Source of the DNA: Cheilinus undulatus
Lineage: Eukaryota > Chordata > Actinopteri > Labriformes > Labridae
NCBI RefSeq assembly: GCF_018320785.1
Contig: NC_054877.1
Coordinates: 24,286,329 to 24,350,328, forward strand
Direction of reading: 5' to 3'
Length of the DNA stretch: 64,000 nt
Below the pieces are notes generated by a model. The model did no database searches, was not told the origin of the DNA, and was given only the letters and a program-made list of their open reading frames with translations. Shown here piece after piece: positions 47,961-59,500 of this stretch (the stretch's first letter is position 1; every line of letters starts with the position of its first letter). The position numbers and the translations under genes were made by a program.

Positions 47961-48009
47961 CTGTTAGACATTTCAAAGGGTTTTTACGGTATTTGTGTTG
48001 CCAGTGAGT

Positions 48010-48120
48010 TACTGTAATTTGCATTTACAGTACTATTAACCATATTTTATTTATACAGTAACTGAATGTTACTGTAATATGTAATACAGTACCATTACTG
48101 TAAAAAACCTAGATTTACAG
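48010..48120. repeat. Palindromic TTACTGTAA-rich repeat
   Basis: TTACTGTAATTTGCATTTACAG and ATTACTGTAAAAAACC-type words in both orientations, as in short inverted-repeat elements of fish. Confidence 0.4.
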
Positions 48121-48479
48121 AACACCGCTGCAATCAGACTAAAAATGTTTTTCAAAATAGAACTATATTTATTTCTTATTTATTTAGATATTCATTCATT
48201 CATCCATGCAAACACTAACTTCTTGAGACATTTCAAGTTCTTTATTTATGCCTTTTCAAATACACAAAGAACATCGCATGAAAATATCAGGAACATTTCA
48301 TTTAAAATATTCAAGTCTTAAATGTAATCAAATTTTAAAATGTTCTCTAGAATAAATTATGCATATCAAGTAACTTGCATCAAGTCTCTTCCGTTTTAAT
48401 TTGGATGTTCAGTTCGATATAAATAGCAGGGAATGCATTTAAAATATTTTGGAATTAGCTAATGAATTTTAGGGGGAAA

Positions 48480-48665
48480 TTGTTACAATGTCACTTAGCA
48501 GATGCTTTATTAAAAGTGACGTACATCTGAGACATAGACTGGTGCTCATGGCGTTACGGACATTGCCCAAGGGTCCACACTGGATGCTCAAACTGGTATT
48601 TGTATCCCCCATCTTCTGTACTAAGGTCAGCGATGTAAATCTCTGAGCCAAATTTGCTTTGAAGT
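48480..48665. repeat. Teleost dispersed repeat (GCAGATGCTTTATTAAAAGT family)
   Basis: TTAGCAGATGCTTTATTAAA, GTGACGTACATCTGAGA and GCCCAAGGGTCCACACTGG in the order of a common fish repeat. Confidence 0.5.
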
Positions 48666-49174
48666 TTGGGGAATCGTCTTTAAAAAATCCAGGAATTCAC
48701 ATGGAATAATAGGGTAAAATTTTGTTGGAATATTACCGCTAATTATAAAGTTTTCAGAAGGGGACTTTTTAATGTACTTCTTATCGGATGCCTGTTTTCA
48801 TAGAAATGGTGGGAAATTTGGGGGAATTTGTGTTCATTTTGGAAATTTCAAAGAAATTCCTGTCAAGGTTGGTGTTTTAATTTATCAGGTCCTACTTATC
48901 CCATATAAACTACTACTACTAAAATCTAAAAATGCATTCCTGCTGAAAGTTTGGGAATCCCTAAGCCAGTTTAACTGGGAAAAAAAATTTCCATCTTTAT
49001 TACTGCTTTGGTCCTGGGTATGATTCCCCCTTTGCTCAGCCATATAAAATATGAAACAGTATTACTCTTTTACCGTATTTTCCCATGTTGTCCTGCTATG
49101 CTAACCCCAGCAAGAAACTTAGACTAACTTTAGACTAACTTTGTCCACAACTGTTGAGTTTCAACTGCCCTGAC

Positions 49175-49350
49175 ATTTAGTTACTTGACAGAATGGGCAA
49201 CTGCTGAAAAAAAGGGCTACCTCATCAAACTGAGGGATTTTAAAATTATTAGTTTTTTTTTTTTTGTTTGACAGGGCAAGCTATCCTACATGTCAGATTG
49301 AGACAACGGGACTGACAGATTGAGTTATCCTGTCTGAGAGAAAATGTATT
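49175..49350. repeat. Second block of the decayed tandem array
   Basis: CTTGACAGAATGGGCAAC, GGGCTACCTCATC, GACAGGGCAAGCTATCC and GACAGATTGAGTTATCC repeat the wording of 47320-47960. Confidence 0.45.
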
Positions 49351-50740
49351 ATATTCTGTCATTTGGACGAGGTTTGATGGTGCATTCATCTTTTACTATC
49401 AGTAAAAGTCATGTCTGCAGATTACTTGGATGCTTCTTATTTTAGTAATTAGAATAATTCAACTTCGATGCCTCTTTTTCCTTTTCTTTCTTTTATTAAT
49501 GTTACCTTTTGCCCTAGGTGTGTGTTGTTTTGCCCTGTAGAGACAGACTATCGACCAGAACAAATGGAGCTAAACACCACATCTACCTAATTTGGATGAT
49601 TGTCCATGTATACTTAGGACATTTTGGAACATTTAAAGGACGTCTGCTGTTCAGTCTCGACATCTGTCCTCGTCTCACTTGTCATCCACAGTGTGCGTGT
49701 TCTTTTCAGCTATCACCCATGTCTTTTGGCTGTGAACATGATACAACCATGACCTTATTCTTGTGCTGGCTATGAGGTCAGTTGAAAGTCAAGCATGTTA
49801 GAAATCTGAGAGTATATACTGAAACTAGATGTTCTGATTAGGATTTTTCAAACTCTTGTGTTTGAAGCAGAAGAGTAATTTATATACTGTGACTGCTTTT
49901 TGCTGGTTTCCAGGTTTCACTGAAAAACATTCATGATGAGATCTGATGTGATAGACTGACTTGGTCTCAGGAAATATAGATGGACAAAGCCAAATAAAGG
50001 AAGACAAAGATGGAGTAGAGTAATATAAATCAGTTTTATTGACATTGCATTCATAAAAGATGTAAAAGTTTAGATGACTGTTTTACAGAAATTAAAAAAA
50101 GTTTGTTGTTAATTTAATGTATTTTTCCTCGTTCTCAGTGGTCTTTCAGGAGTGAAAACACAGCAGCCAGAGTAGGATGAAGCAGGGGACAGCAGTAACA
50201 GCGGATTACCCTCTGCTAGAGTTTCGGTGTGTTTAAATCAGGGTCCAGACAGCCTGCCGCTGTCACTCACTTGCATCAGGGGGGAAAGCCCACTGCAAGA
50301 GGAAGTGCCAGTAGCCAAAGATGTCACAAGTTATTTTAGTCAAGTTTTATCTCTTATTAATTTGATTGTTCAGCTTGAATGTCCTGTTTTATTTTGTCGT
50401 GTGTGTCTTTATTGCCAGTATTCCTGAGCTTAGTCTTAAGTGCTTCTGGTTTTATTTTGTAGTATACGTCCCCTTCTATTGTGTTAAGTCTTACTTCCTG
50501 TCCTTGTTTTGTTTCCCTCCAGTTTGATTACCCTCTCCAGTTTCACTTATTTGTTACCTGTGTTTGACATAATCTCTGTTTATGTCTCAGTTAAAGGCTG
50601 AAGCCTTTGGTGTGAGCATCAACGCCAGTTACATCACAGAAGTTTCAGGCTAAGCATAAGTTAGGAAAAGAAAAGATGACAAAATAAAGGCATGGAAATA
50701 AAATAAATAGAAATCAAAGACAGAGTCGGAAGTGTTATCG
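49351..50740. other. Intergenic DNA, nothing recognised
   Basis: Small open frames without recognisable domains or exon signals. Confidence 0.35.
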
Positions 50741-51490
50741 ATCTACACTTTATGAACAAAAGCATTCAGCTGCCTGACCATTACAACAACAGAGACTGTA
50801 ATGACATTGTGTCAAACACTTTAATATGGAGTTGGTTGCACTTTTACAGCTATAACAGCTTCCACTCTTCTTGGAAGGCTTTATACACAATCTTGGAGTC
50901 TGTCTGTGGGAATTAGTTCCCATTTATTCTGTAGAGAATTTATGAGGTCAGTCACTGATGATGAAAGAGAAGGTTCCATCCCAGTTCATCCCAAAAGTCC
51001 TGGATGGGGTTGAGGTCAAGGCTCTGTGTGGGCCAGTCAAGTTCTTCCACACCAAACTTATCTAACATGTTCTTGCTTTGTGCACACACAGAGCGTTGGC
51101 AATATTTATGCGCCATGGGCATTAGCAGTCGCTGATCCTGCTCTGGGATTTTTTGTCGTCTCTGACTTCATGGTTGAGTTGCTGTTGTTTCTAAACGCTT
51201 CCACTTTCTAAACAATGTCACTTAGGTGACTATGGAATATCCAGTAGGGATTAAATTTCAAGAGGCATCTTACGGCAGAGGTGGTGTCGTTCACAGTACC
51301 ACACTTGAAGTCACTGAGATCTTCAGAACAACCCTTCAAATGTTTGTAAATGTAGACTGCATGGATAGGTGCAGGATTTTAGACAAATGTGGCAATGGGT
51401 CTGGTTGTAACACCTTAACTCAATAATTCAACTTCTTTTAAGTGATTCATGATTAGGACTGGTGGTCGTGTCTACATACATTTTGTCAAC
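50741..51490 (-). mobile_element. Internally deleted Tc1-like transposon
   Basis: The left end CTACACTTTATGAACAAAAG and the segment AGTCCTGGATGGGGTTGAGGT with GGCCAGTCAAGTTCTTCCAC match the 3' part of a fish Tc1 transposase in reverse. After about 51110 the text jumps to the 5' part (CACTTGAAGTCACTGAGATC) and ends near GTGTCTACATACATTTTGTC. The central catalytic region is missing. Confidence 0.75.
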
Positions 51491-52531
51491 ATTTGAAGAT
51501 GAACTGATTATCACTCATAATCAGGGTTTTGTACAGGAGATAATTCAAGTGCAGCTGTAGAGGTTGCTTGCAACAAGGCTGGTGCTTTGAAACAAACAAA
51601 AAATAGGACAGGGACAGCTGATGATGCAAATACAGATTCCTTTGTAGGCCAGACTGTCCCGTTTCAGATAAAGTGGGGCCATGCCACCCTTGTCACCCTT
51701 TAAGACATGTCTATGGGGCCTGAGCAGCTGGGAAAAACTGAAAACATCGTGGCCCATGGAATTCAGTTCAGTCCTTAAGTTTAGTTAACCACTTTTAAAC
51801 ACACACCATATACAGTGTAATTGAATCCAACATGACAGTGCAGTTGTATTCAAAAGCTATTGTCCACAAGAAAGGTAGGTTTTCAGAAAAAGAAATTTAG
51901 AAATAATACAAGATATAGTTCAGCAGATCATTAATTCAGTACTCCTGATAGGACTCATTGGCATATAATCCCCAAAACTGCCAAAAGAAATAAGTGATAT
52001 CGCAGACTATTTGCAGGACATGCAAGTGAATTCTTGAAATTATGTGAACTATGACAGAGTTGTCTCCTACTGAGTTGTGCTGAGATTTATATGACACCAA
52101 TAACATAGAAGATATTGTTTTTGAAGGAATTCATAAGTTGAAGGAAAAATGCACGTGTAACACTGAAACATTGTCTGGTAAGAGGACTAAGGTCAGTTTA
52201 ATCAGTGTCAAGTATTCCTTCACAAAACAAAGCAGAGTATTAGCCTAGTTTAATCGTGTAGTTTGGCTAAATTATAAGAAGACTATGGAAACAGTTAAGC
52301 CTTTGTCACAACTGGGAAAATGTGCCAAAAATGTTCAAGAGCTGTACGAGCCGTCTCAGCTGTGAGAGGTTGAGGACAAAAACTCCGGGCAAAAAATCAT
52401 AAGAATAATAATGATTGTTATTATTTAATTGTTAAAAGCAATAAAGTAATTAACATGATTTCTAGTTCATGTTGTTTTGGCTCTAATGTATGTTTTTATA
52501 GGCTTATCAATATGTCAGTATATCAGTAGGC
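51491..52531. other. Intergenic DNA, nothing recognised
   Basis: No exon-like frames. Possibly old repeat DNA that I cannot classify. Confidence 0.3.
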
Positions 52532-53305
52532 CAGGGGTGTCCAAACTTTTTCCACTAAGGGCCACATACAGAAATATAGAAGGATGGTGGGGCCATTTCA
52601 TATTCCTTGCCTTATTTAAAAACAATAAAACCAATCTAATATACTCAGATATGCCAAGTTATTGAGCATGCCTAAATGGTAAACGACTGACTAGGTAAAC
52701 AGACAAACATTTTCAGGATTTTGGGAGGCCGATCAGATTTCAGGAGGCCCTGTTTGGGTCTGGCCACCACTAGCTCCGCCCCTGAAATGTTACTGATAGT
52801 GTTTTTTGCCGCAGTAATCCATCAGGGAGTTATAAATCAAAATGTTGTTATGATTTTTTTTCTTTTTAAAAGATTTATTTTTGGGCCTTTTCATGCCTTT
52901 ATTTGATAGAGGAAGGACAGCGGATAGACTTGGACACAGGGAAGAGAGTAGGGAGAGACATGTGGTAAAGGGCCACAGGCCAGATTCGAACCCAGGCCAC
53001 CCGTGTACATGGGTAGCGCCTTAAACCACTCCACCATCTGCTGTCCCATATTGTTATGATTTTGATTGCAAGTCTGTTCACTCTGTACAGTGTTGTCCCA
53101 ATACATTTTTGTCAAAATGTTTGTTTACAGAATTGAAATGGTAGCACTGCTTTGTGCTTAAACTATGAAGTTCAATACAATCAAGCATAATCTTCATTTT
53201 CAAATGTGGGGTATGTTTCATTTTATATCAAGAATTTGCAGAGGGCCAGTCAAAAAAGGACTGTAGGCCACATTTGGCCACTGGGCCAAATTTTGGACAC
53301 CCCTG
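52532..53305. mobile_element. hAT-type element with clear 8-bp target duplication
   Basis: Ends CAGGGGTGTCCAAACTTTTT and TTTTGGACACCCCTG. Flanks CAGTAGGC / CAGTAGGT (7 of 8). It is interrupted by the SINE at 52858-53050. Confidence 0.88.
52858..53050 (-). mobile_element. tRNA-derived SINE (3), nested in the hAT element
   Basis: Read on the - strand: GGTGGAGTGGTTTAAGGCGC (A box), GGGTTCGAATC (B box), CT-rich body, CTATCAAATAAAGGCATG, then an A-rich tail. Flanked by the 13-bp duplication TTGTTATGATTTT at 52845-52857 and 53051-53063, as expected for LINE-driven insertion. Confidence 0.88.
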
Positions 53306-53884
53306 CAGTAGGTCAAAAGCAATTACATAAACCATTATAGTTTTAGACCTGCACAAACTTCAGAAATAACTGTTTGTATTTGCTTTTGTTTGATTTATTT
53401 AAAAAAATGGAAACTTGTCTAAATTATTGTTACTGTGCATATTGAGACTGTGGAGGCCCTTATACTTTGATACATGCTTGTCAAATTATGGGAATGCCAT
53501 AACTAGAGGAAAATAGTTAAAATACAAGTATAGAATAGGTGTGCCCTATGCCATTTATTGTGGAGAGGGGCTAGGGAGAGCTCTGACTCATAAAATGTAT
53601 AACAGAAAATTGAAATCAGAAAAAAACAGTACTTTTAGGCTATTGTAGTCTCGGGAAAAATATCAGAGAAAGTTTGGACTAATGACCTGAATATTTAACT
53701 AGAACACAGGCAGGGGAAAACAAGATTGGAATTAGGAAAAGGTGATTAATTGGTGTATTATTGTTGGGTTTACTAATTCCATCAAATTCGACTTATTCAT
53801 GACCTGGTTCCATGAAAGTTTCCACTGAGAAAGTGAAATAGTTTTGGTAGTAAGATTCATTTAAGTCTATTGTTTTTTAAGACT
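53306..53884. other. Intergenic DNA upstream of obscn, nothing recognised
   Basis: AT-rich with no exon-like frame seen. Confidence 0.35.
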
Positions 53885-54291
53885 GTTGTCATGTGGAGAG
53901 AGAAGGAGAGTGGAGCCCAGCAGAGGCCAGGCCAGCCTGCTCTCCTTCCCCTCCTCTCTAACAGGCCGGGGAGGCTATCTCCTATCTCCACAGTAGTTAA
54001 ATGACAGGTCTATTTTAGAAAGGAGGCTGCGCCAAAGTAGGCACGTCAGCTATTTGGCATCATGAGGTAGCCGAGAAGAAAGAAAAAATAAGTCTAGTCA
54101 ACCGCCCACCGCAGGAGACTGGGGGGATGTTCCAACACCCTGGATTTACAACCATTTCAAGGATATTTTAACTCAAAGACTACCATTTTTGTGGGATTTT
54201 TAAAATTATAATTGGAGTAGACTACCACCCGGAAATCTTCAGATGATTCATCGTCTGTTCTAACCGTTACCTGAGTGACTGAAGACTCAAG
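53885..54291 (+). promoter_or_regulatory. Possible obscn promoter and non-coding first exon
   Basis: The first obscn coding exon begins only 9 nt before the ATG, so a 5' UTR exon must lie upstream. A GC-richer stretch with purine and CT tracts at 53885-54000 is followed by a plausible donor (CTCAAG then gtgaat) at 54291/54292. A near-match to an MEF2 site (CTATTTTAGA) lies near 54010. No transcript evidence, so low confidence. Confidence 0.3.
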
Positions 54292-56584
54292 GTGAATAAG
54301 TTATCATGTTGACAAATTACTGTAGCAACAAGTTAAACTTTTTTAATTTAAACGGGAAATTTTGCTGAAATTAAAGATATTTTTTGAAGGTTACATGGGT
54401 AACTTATGACAGAATTTAACGGCTGTAACACCTAACGTTTACAAATAGGCCTACAACGTCGAAGTATCGTTAGCTAGCTTGGCGTCTGTAGACTTTAGCT
54501 GCCAGTCAGTTACACCAAGGTTCTGCTTAAGTTATTTTATTGTAATGAACTTGTGTGCTTGAAATTTACTTTTTTGAACAGAAAATTACAATTTGAATTT
54601 CTGCTTAATTTTTAAGACGTCATAGTGAGCGTTTAGACAATAAACATGGCAAGAAATGAACTAAGTTTCCGAAGTGGGAGCTTTATCAAACAGCTGATGC
54701 CCCTTTCGCTTCTACAAATGGCAATGGACAGAGACAGGGCCTGACAGCTGAGGTTATTTTTGGGACAGGCAGTTCAAGCGACAGAGGTGACGAAGCTGGT
54801 AAATGTCACTCTTTGAAAGGCACATATCTGCTTCTATTTGACCTTGTTACATGTGGAATTAGTTTGTTGTTTTGTTATTAGCCTGCCTTCCGTTGAATTA
54901 TTATAGCCGCCTTGAAATATTGATAACTTTCTTAAGGGGAAAGACAAGAGTAGCCTATGACTAATAATACTTACTGTAACTGCCAGTCATAAATACGCCC
55001 ATCTTGACTGTGGGTTTATGTCTATTTTCATAGCTGAACGTATTTATAGAGTACATTTAACAAACTGTCACCTCTCACAAAGGGTTTGATGTATTTGATT
55101 GGGTTTCTTTGTAATGTAATATGCGCTAAAGTAGAAAATACCTGACCACTTTTTTTAACATAGTAAAGTTGTAGCCTTATTTGTTTGTTCAGACGAAAAA
55201 TAAATTGTTTTATACTCTACACTCACCACATGCAAATCTTTTATTAGGATTGTTATACAAACAAAAGTTTTTTAACCCTTTCGTCAATACTTTTGACAAT
55301 ATAAATTACTCTGGAAATGTTTACAGTGCTGATGTGGGGTAACATTTTTTCAGCACAACCTCAACTTTATGAAGTTAGGCTTTTTTTTTTTTATCTTTGA
55401 CTTACTGTATTAGATATAGGGACTCCAAAAACACATAAAAAACAAAAAATACTTTTAAAGATTGTTATTTAAAAGAATATACAGTGCTTAACAAATTTAT
55501 CAGACCACCCTAACCCTAACCAAAGTAAGGTTTATGCCACAGCTGCCCTAAATTAACAACACTGGTAATTACCAAAATCATTTTTTATGTTTCTGCAATG
55601 GTTAATACACCAATATGTAGAAGCTCTTTAACTGAAATGATGTGGAGAGCGCACTGAAAATGAAGAGTCCACATTAAAGCACTTCATGATGCTGGATGGT
55701 CTTTGAGACAAATATGACAGGTGGTCTAATAAATTTGTTAAGCACTGTATATATCCAAATATGATGAAGTTTTCATTTCAAGAGTTAGAAATTTGAAAAC
55801 TTACATATAAAAGAAGTGAAATTATGTATACCAAGCTAAAAATTAACATTTGTACATAGAATACATAGGCTATGTATCCTGAGGTGTGTTTTGTCCACTA
55901 ATCAATACCCCAGTTTAAAATGATTATTGCACTGAGATAAAGAGAGAACAAAAGACATTTTCTTTGCATTCAAAGACTGTGAGGGATTCCCAAACAGTGC
56001 AAATTAAACAAAAAGAAAAGATCTGTAAGTGAACCAAAATCAAGCTAAATATAAAAACATGCAATGATATACATATGTTTTTTTTTTTCCAATTTTACCT
56101 GTCCCACTGTAAAATAGTTCATGGAAACAATTTCAATGAGATATAAATTACAGGGACCACATTTTTACAGAATTAATGATTAGCTGATAGTAAAAATATA
56201 AGGAGCTTTTTCCTTTGAAAAGGGACATAGAATGCGGAAATTATGAAAAAAATATACACCATTCCTGTACAGTATAGACCACTGTCCCCATGTGTAAAAT
56301 TATATTTTATATCAAATTCAAATATTTCCTGTTCGAGTTGATATTTTGACATGAAACCAAATCTGAAAGGAGCTTAAAAATCACACTTTGTGCACAAAGT
56401 GATTGCAATGCAACATGTGGCTTCGATTGCATGCGTTCACGTGACAAAAATTGCGCATGATGATGTCACGCTGTTGTGATAGTGGACTCCTAAGGTTTAA
56501 TGTGACAACCTTTTAATGTTGAATGATTTGCTTGAGAGCCAATCTGGAACTGTAATATAGAAGTTAACTCTTCTTTGATTGCAG
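54292..56584 (+). other. Putative first intron of obscn
   Basis: If the donor at 54292 is right, this is intron 1, ending at the AG at 56583-56584. It holds the mariner MITE at 55481-55748 and otherwise AT-rich DNA. Confidence 0.35.
55481..55748. mobile_element. Tc1/mariner MITE, 268 bp
   Basis: Inverted ends ACAGTGCTTAACAAATTTAT and, from the other side, the same 20 bases, continuing CAGACCACC / TAGACCACC; about 28 of 29 match. TA on both sides. Contains CCCTAACCCTAACC near the left end. Very well preserved. Confidence 0.88.
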
Positions 56585-56593
56585 GTGCAAACA

Positions 56594-59500
56594 ATGGATC
56601 CAAACTTATTTGGAGGAGTCCCCAGGTTTCTCTCCCGACCAAAGGCGTTCTCAGTGTGTGCAGGCAAGGATGCCACACTGAGCTGCACTATTGTGGGCAG
56701 CCCAACCCCACTGATCACCTGGGAAAAGGAGAAACTAAAGCTAACATCTGGGGGGCGCTTTAAGACTGTGGAGGATGGGAATGTTTACCGCCTAACCATC
56801 TATGACTTAACACTGGAGGACAGTGGCCAGTACATGTGCCGGGCCAAAAACAATGTTGGGGAAGCTTATGCTGCTGTAACCCTCAAAGTGGCCCTGCCAA
56901 CAGAGATGGCTCAGAGGGCTCCTGCTTTCCTTGTTAAGCCTACCTCTTCACGTGTTGGCTTAGGAGGTGATGTTGTTTTCTTCTGCAAGGTTGTAGCTCA
57001 CCCTGATGCCAACTTTGATTGGGAGAAAGATGGGCGCTACCTTGGGGAGACTAACCGCATCAAAGTTGTTTCTGACAGTGATAGCAGCACCCTGAGGATC
57101 CAAAGTGTGCGCAACCTGGACAGTGGCACCTACACCTGCAGGGTCCAGAACAGTGTTGGCCGTGCACACGCTGCAGCAGCTCTTGTTGTAGATGCTCAAG
57201 ATTCTCGTCACCTGGCTGCAGACAAGAACACCTCCCTCCTTTCTCACCTACAAAAGCGTAAAGAAGAGATGAAGAAGGACATTTCCATCTACCGCACAGA
57301 GGAAGGCAGCTCCACTGTTACTTCATCCTCCACAACAAGCGTCAGAGATGGTTTGAGTCTGGAACATGAGCTGAGGGCGTCTGCCCTGGCAAAGCTGCCC
57401 AAAGGTGTGTTTACTCGTACCTGCACAGTGACTGAAGGCAAGCATGCCAAACTCAGCTGCTTTGTGACGGGTCACCCTAAACCCCACATTATCTGGAGAA
57501 AGGATGGAATGAATATCAGCGAGGGCCGCAGACATGTCATCTATGAGGACCAAGCTGAGAACTTCATCCTTAAGATCCTGTACTGCAAGCAGAGTGATAA
57601 TGGTCTCTACACCTGCAATGCCACCAATATGGCTGGGCAGACCTACAGTGCTGTGTTGGTAACAGTCAAAGGTAAGGCTGCCATGTCTTATATTTATTAT
57701 AATGCTTTATACATCACATACATATGTGTTAAGATGCATGTTGAAAAGAACTGGCTGGAGATAAGCTGCCATTAGAGACATTTTGGACACAGATTCAGTA
57801 CCTACAGCATGCAATGACATTATGAGAGCTGCTGCACCATCTTAAAACCAATATTTACAGCTAACTCCAAATTAGGGTTAGAGAGATTGGCCAGAAAGAT
57901 GCAATTATTTTCTTAATGTAAATGAATTCCACTGGGACAAAAATATTGTGTAAGTGTAAAGAGATGGACAGAGTTAATAAAAAATTGAAGTCTTTTACTG
58001 TTAATTTGTTAGCAAAGATAACAACTTTATTTACAGTTTATCCATAAATTCCGTTCACAATAAACACAAGTTAACCTTAGTGTTTAAGCTTCCAATGTTC
58101 CTTTCCTGGGCCATAAGTACTTTTTCTCTTCACTGTCACAGTTATATGCAAAACTGCTGTGTTTAAGTGTCATGCCAAGAGTAGCCACAATGTAGACATC
58201 CATCGGACCAGCAACAAACTAACAGCGACTTTTTGTCATTTAACTTACCATTTGAAGCTCTGTTATACTCTCTTGGTTGTAATAATCCAGCAAAACTGGT
58301 CCTGCTGCATCAGAAACCTTCCCCATGATCCAAATCCAGTGACAGATTTATACAACTTTACATCTATGGAGATCCATGGATTGCTTAAAATCCTCAAATA
58401 ATAGAAACTTGGTAAATAGTACTAGGGACACACAATATTGGATTTTTGCCACTATCCAATTTGCCGATATTTACAATACAATTGAAACCAATACTGATAC
58501 TAATACTGATATTCAAATGTAGTTTAGACCTGAAACGTCTGTCCTTAAAACACACACTTTGAAGTTTGAAGGTGTACAAATTAGCACATTTAAGCCCTCA
58601 AAACAAACTTTTAGGTTTCAGGAATGATGATAAATGAAGAAGATACTTCAGCTGATGTAGGTCGGCTGGTCCAGCCTCTAACTACACCAAACCTATTAGC
58701 CAATATTTTCAGCTGATATATGCAGATATTTAAAGGCAAAATGTTGGTTGTAAATATCAGCAGAAGTTTTCATATCTGCCAATACTGAGAATTCAATTTT
58801 AAAGCTAATATTTGCCAATACTGACATCTTACCAGTAATATTGTGCATCTCCATACAGTTCCTGTGTTTGCACTAGCCTAGTGGAGCTCCTGACATATGT
58901 AACTTCTCAAATATGATCATAGTTTGTGTTGTGCATCCTTTGGAGGGAATGAATCCTTTCCTCTACCTTGTAACACTGGGAATGTACAGATTTTAAACTC
59001 TGATGCTAATGCTACCAAGCTGTAATGGTCTACATTGGGTCATTACCATTGATTGATAAAAGATGATGATGCATAATAAACTTAGATGGTTGGATTGCTG
59101 TCCATAGGCTATAAGACTAGATAAAAGATCCAACTCAATGCCTAGGTGATTTTTTCTTTGCTTCCTGGTTGAATCATCTGGTAAGAGATTACATTCTCTG
59201 TTGATGTAATGAATTACACTTAACATTGCATAAATCATTCCATGAAATCCATGACACAATGTGTCACTGTGGAGAACATAATGTCAAAGTTACATTGGAT
59301 GAAGTGCTGTCGATAGAAACAGGTTTTGGGGTTAAAGGTCTGTGATGTTTTCTGGGCTTTTCTTTTGATGCTGACTGTATCTACAGTATGTAGGTAAAGC
59401 AGCATCAAAGTGCCAGCGGCTTTTTGACACATTCAGTAATGTTTCCACAGTACAAGAGGTGGTATGTTCTTGTTTAGGAAAAGAATTTAACAAAAAAGTG

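Noticed and set aside
52858-53050. tRNA gene
   Set aside because: A and B boxes are present but there is no cloverleaf I can fold; flanking target duplications show it is a SINE.
56579-56593. Upstream ATG (MQVQT) extending the obscurin frame
   Set aside because: It lies before the AG acceptor at 56583-56584, so it is intronic; the MDPNLF start matches obscurin.
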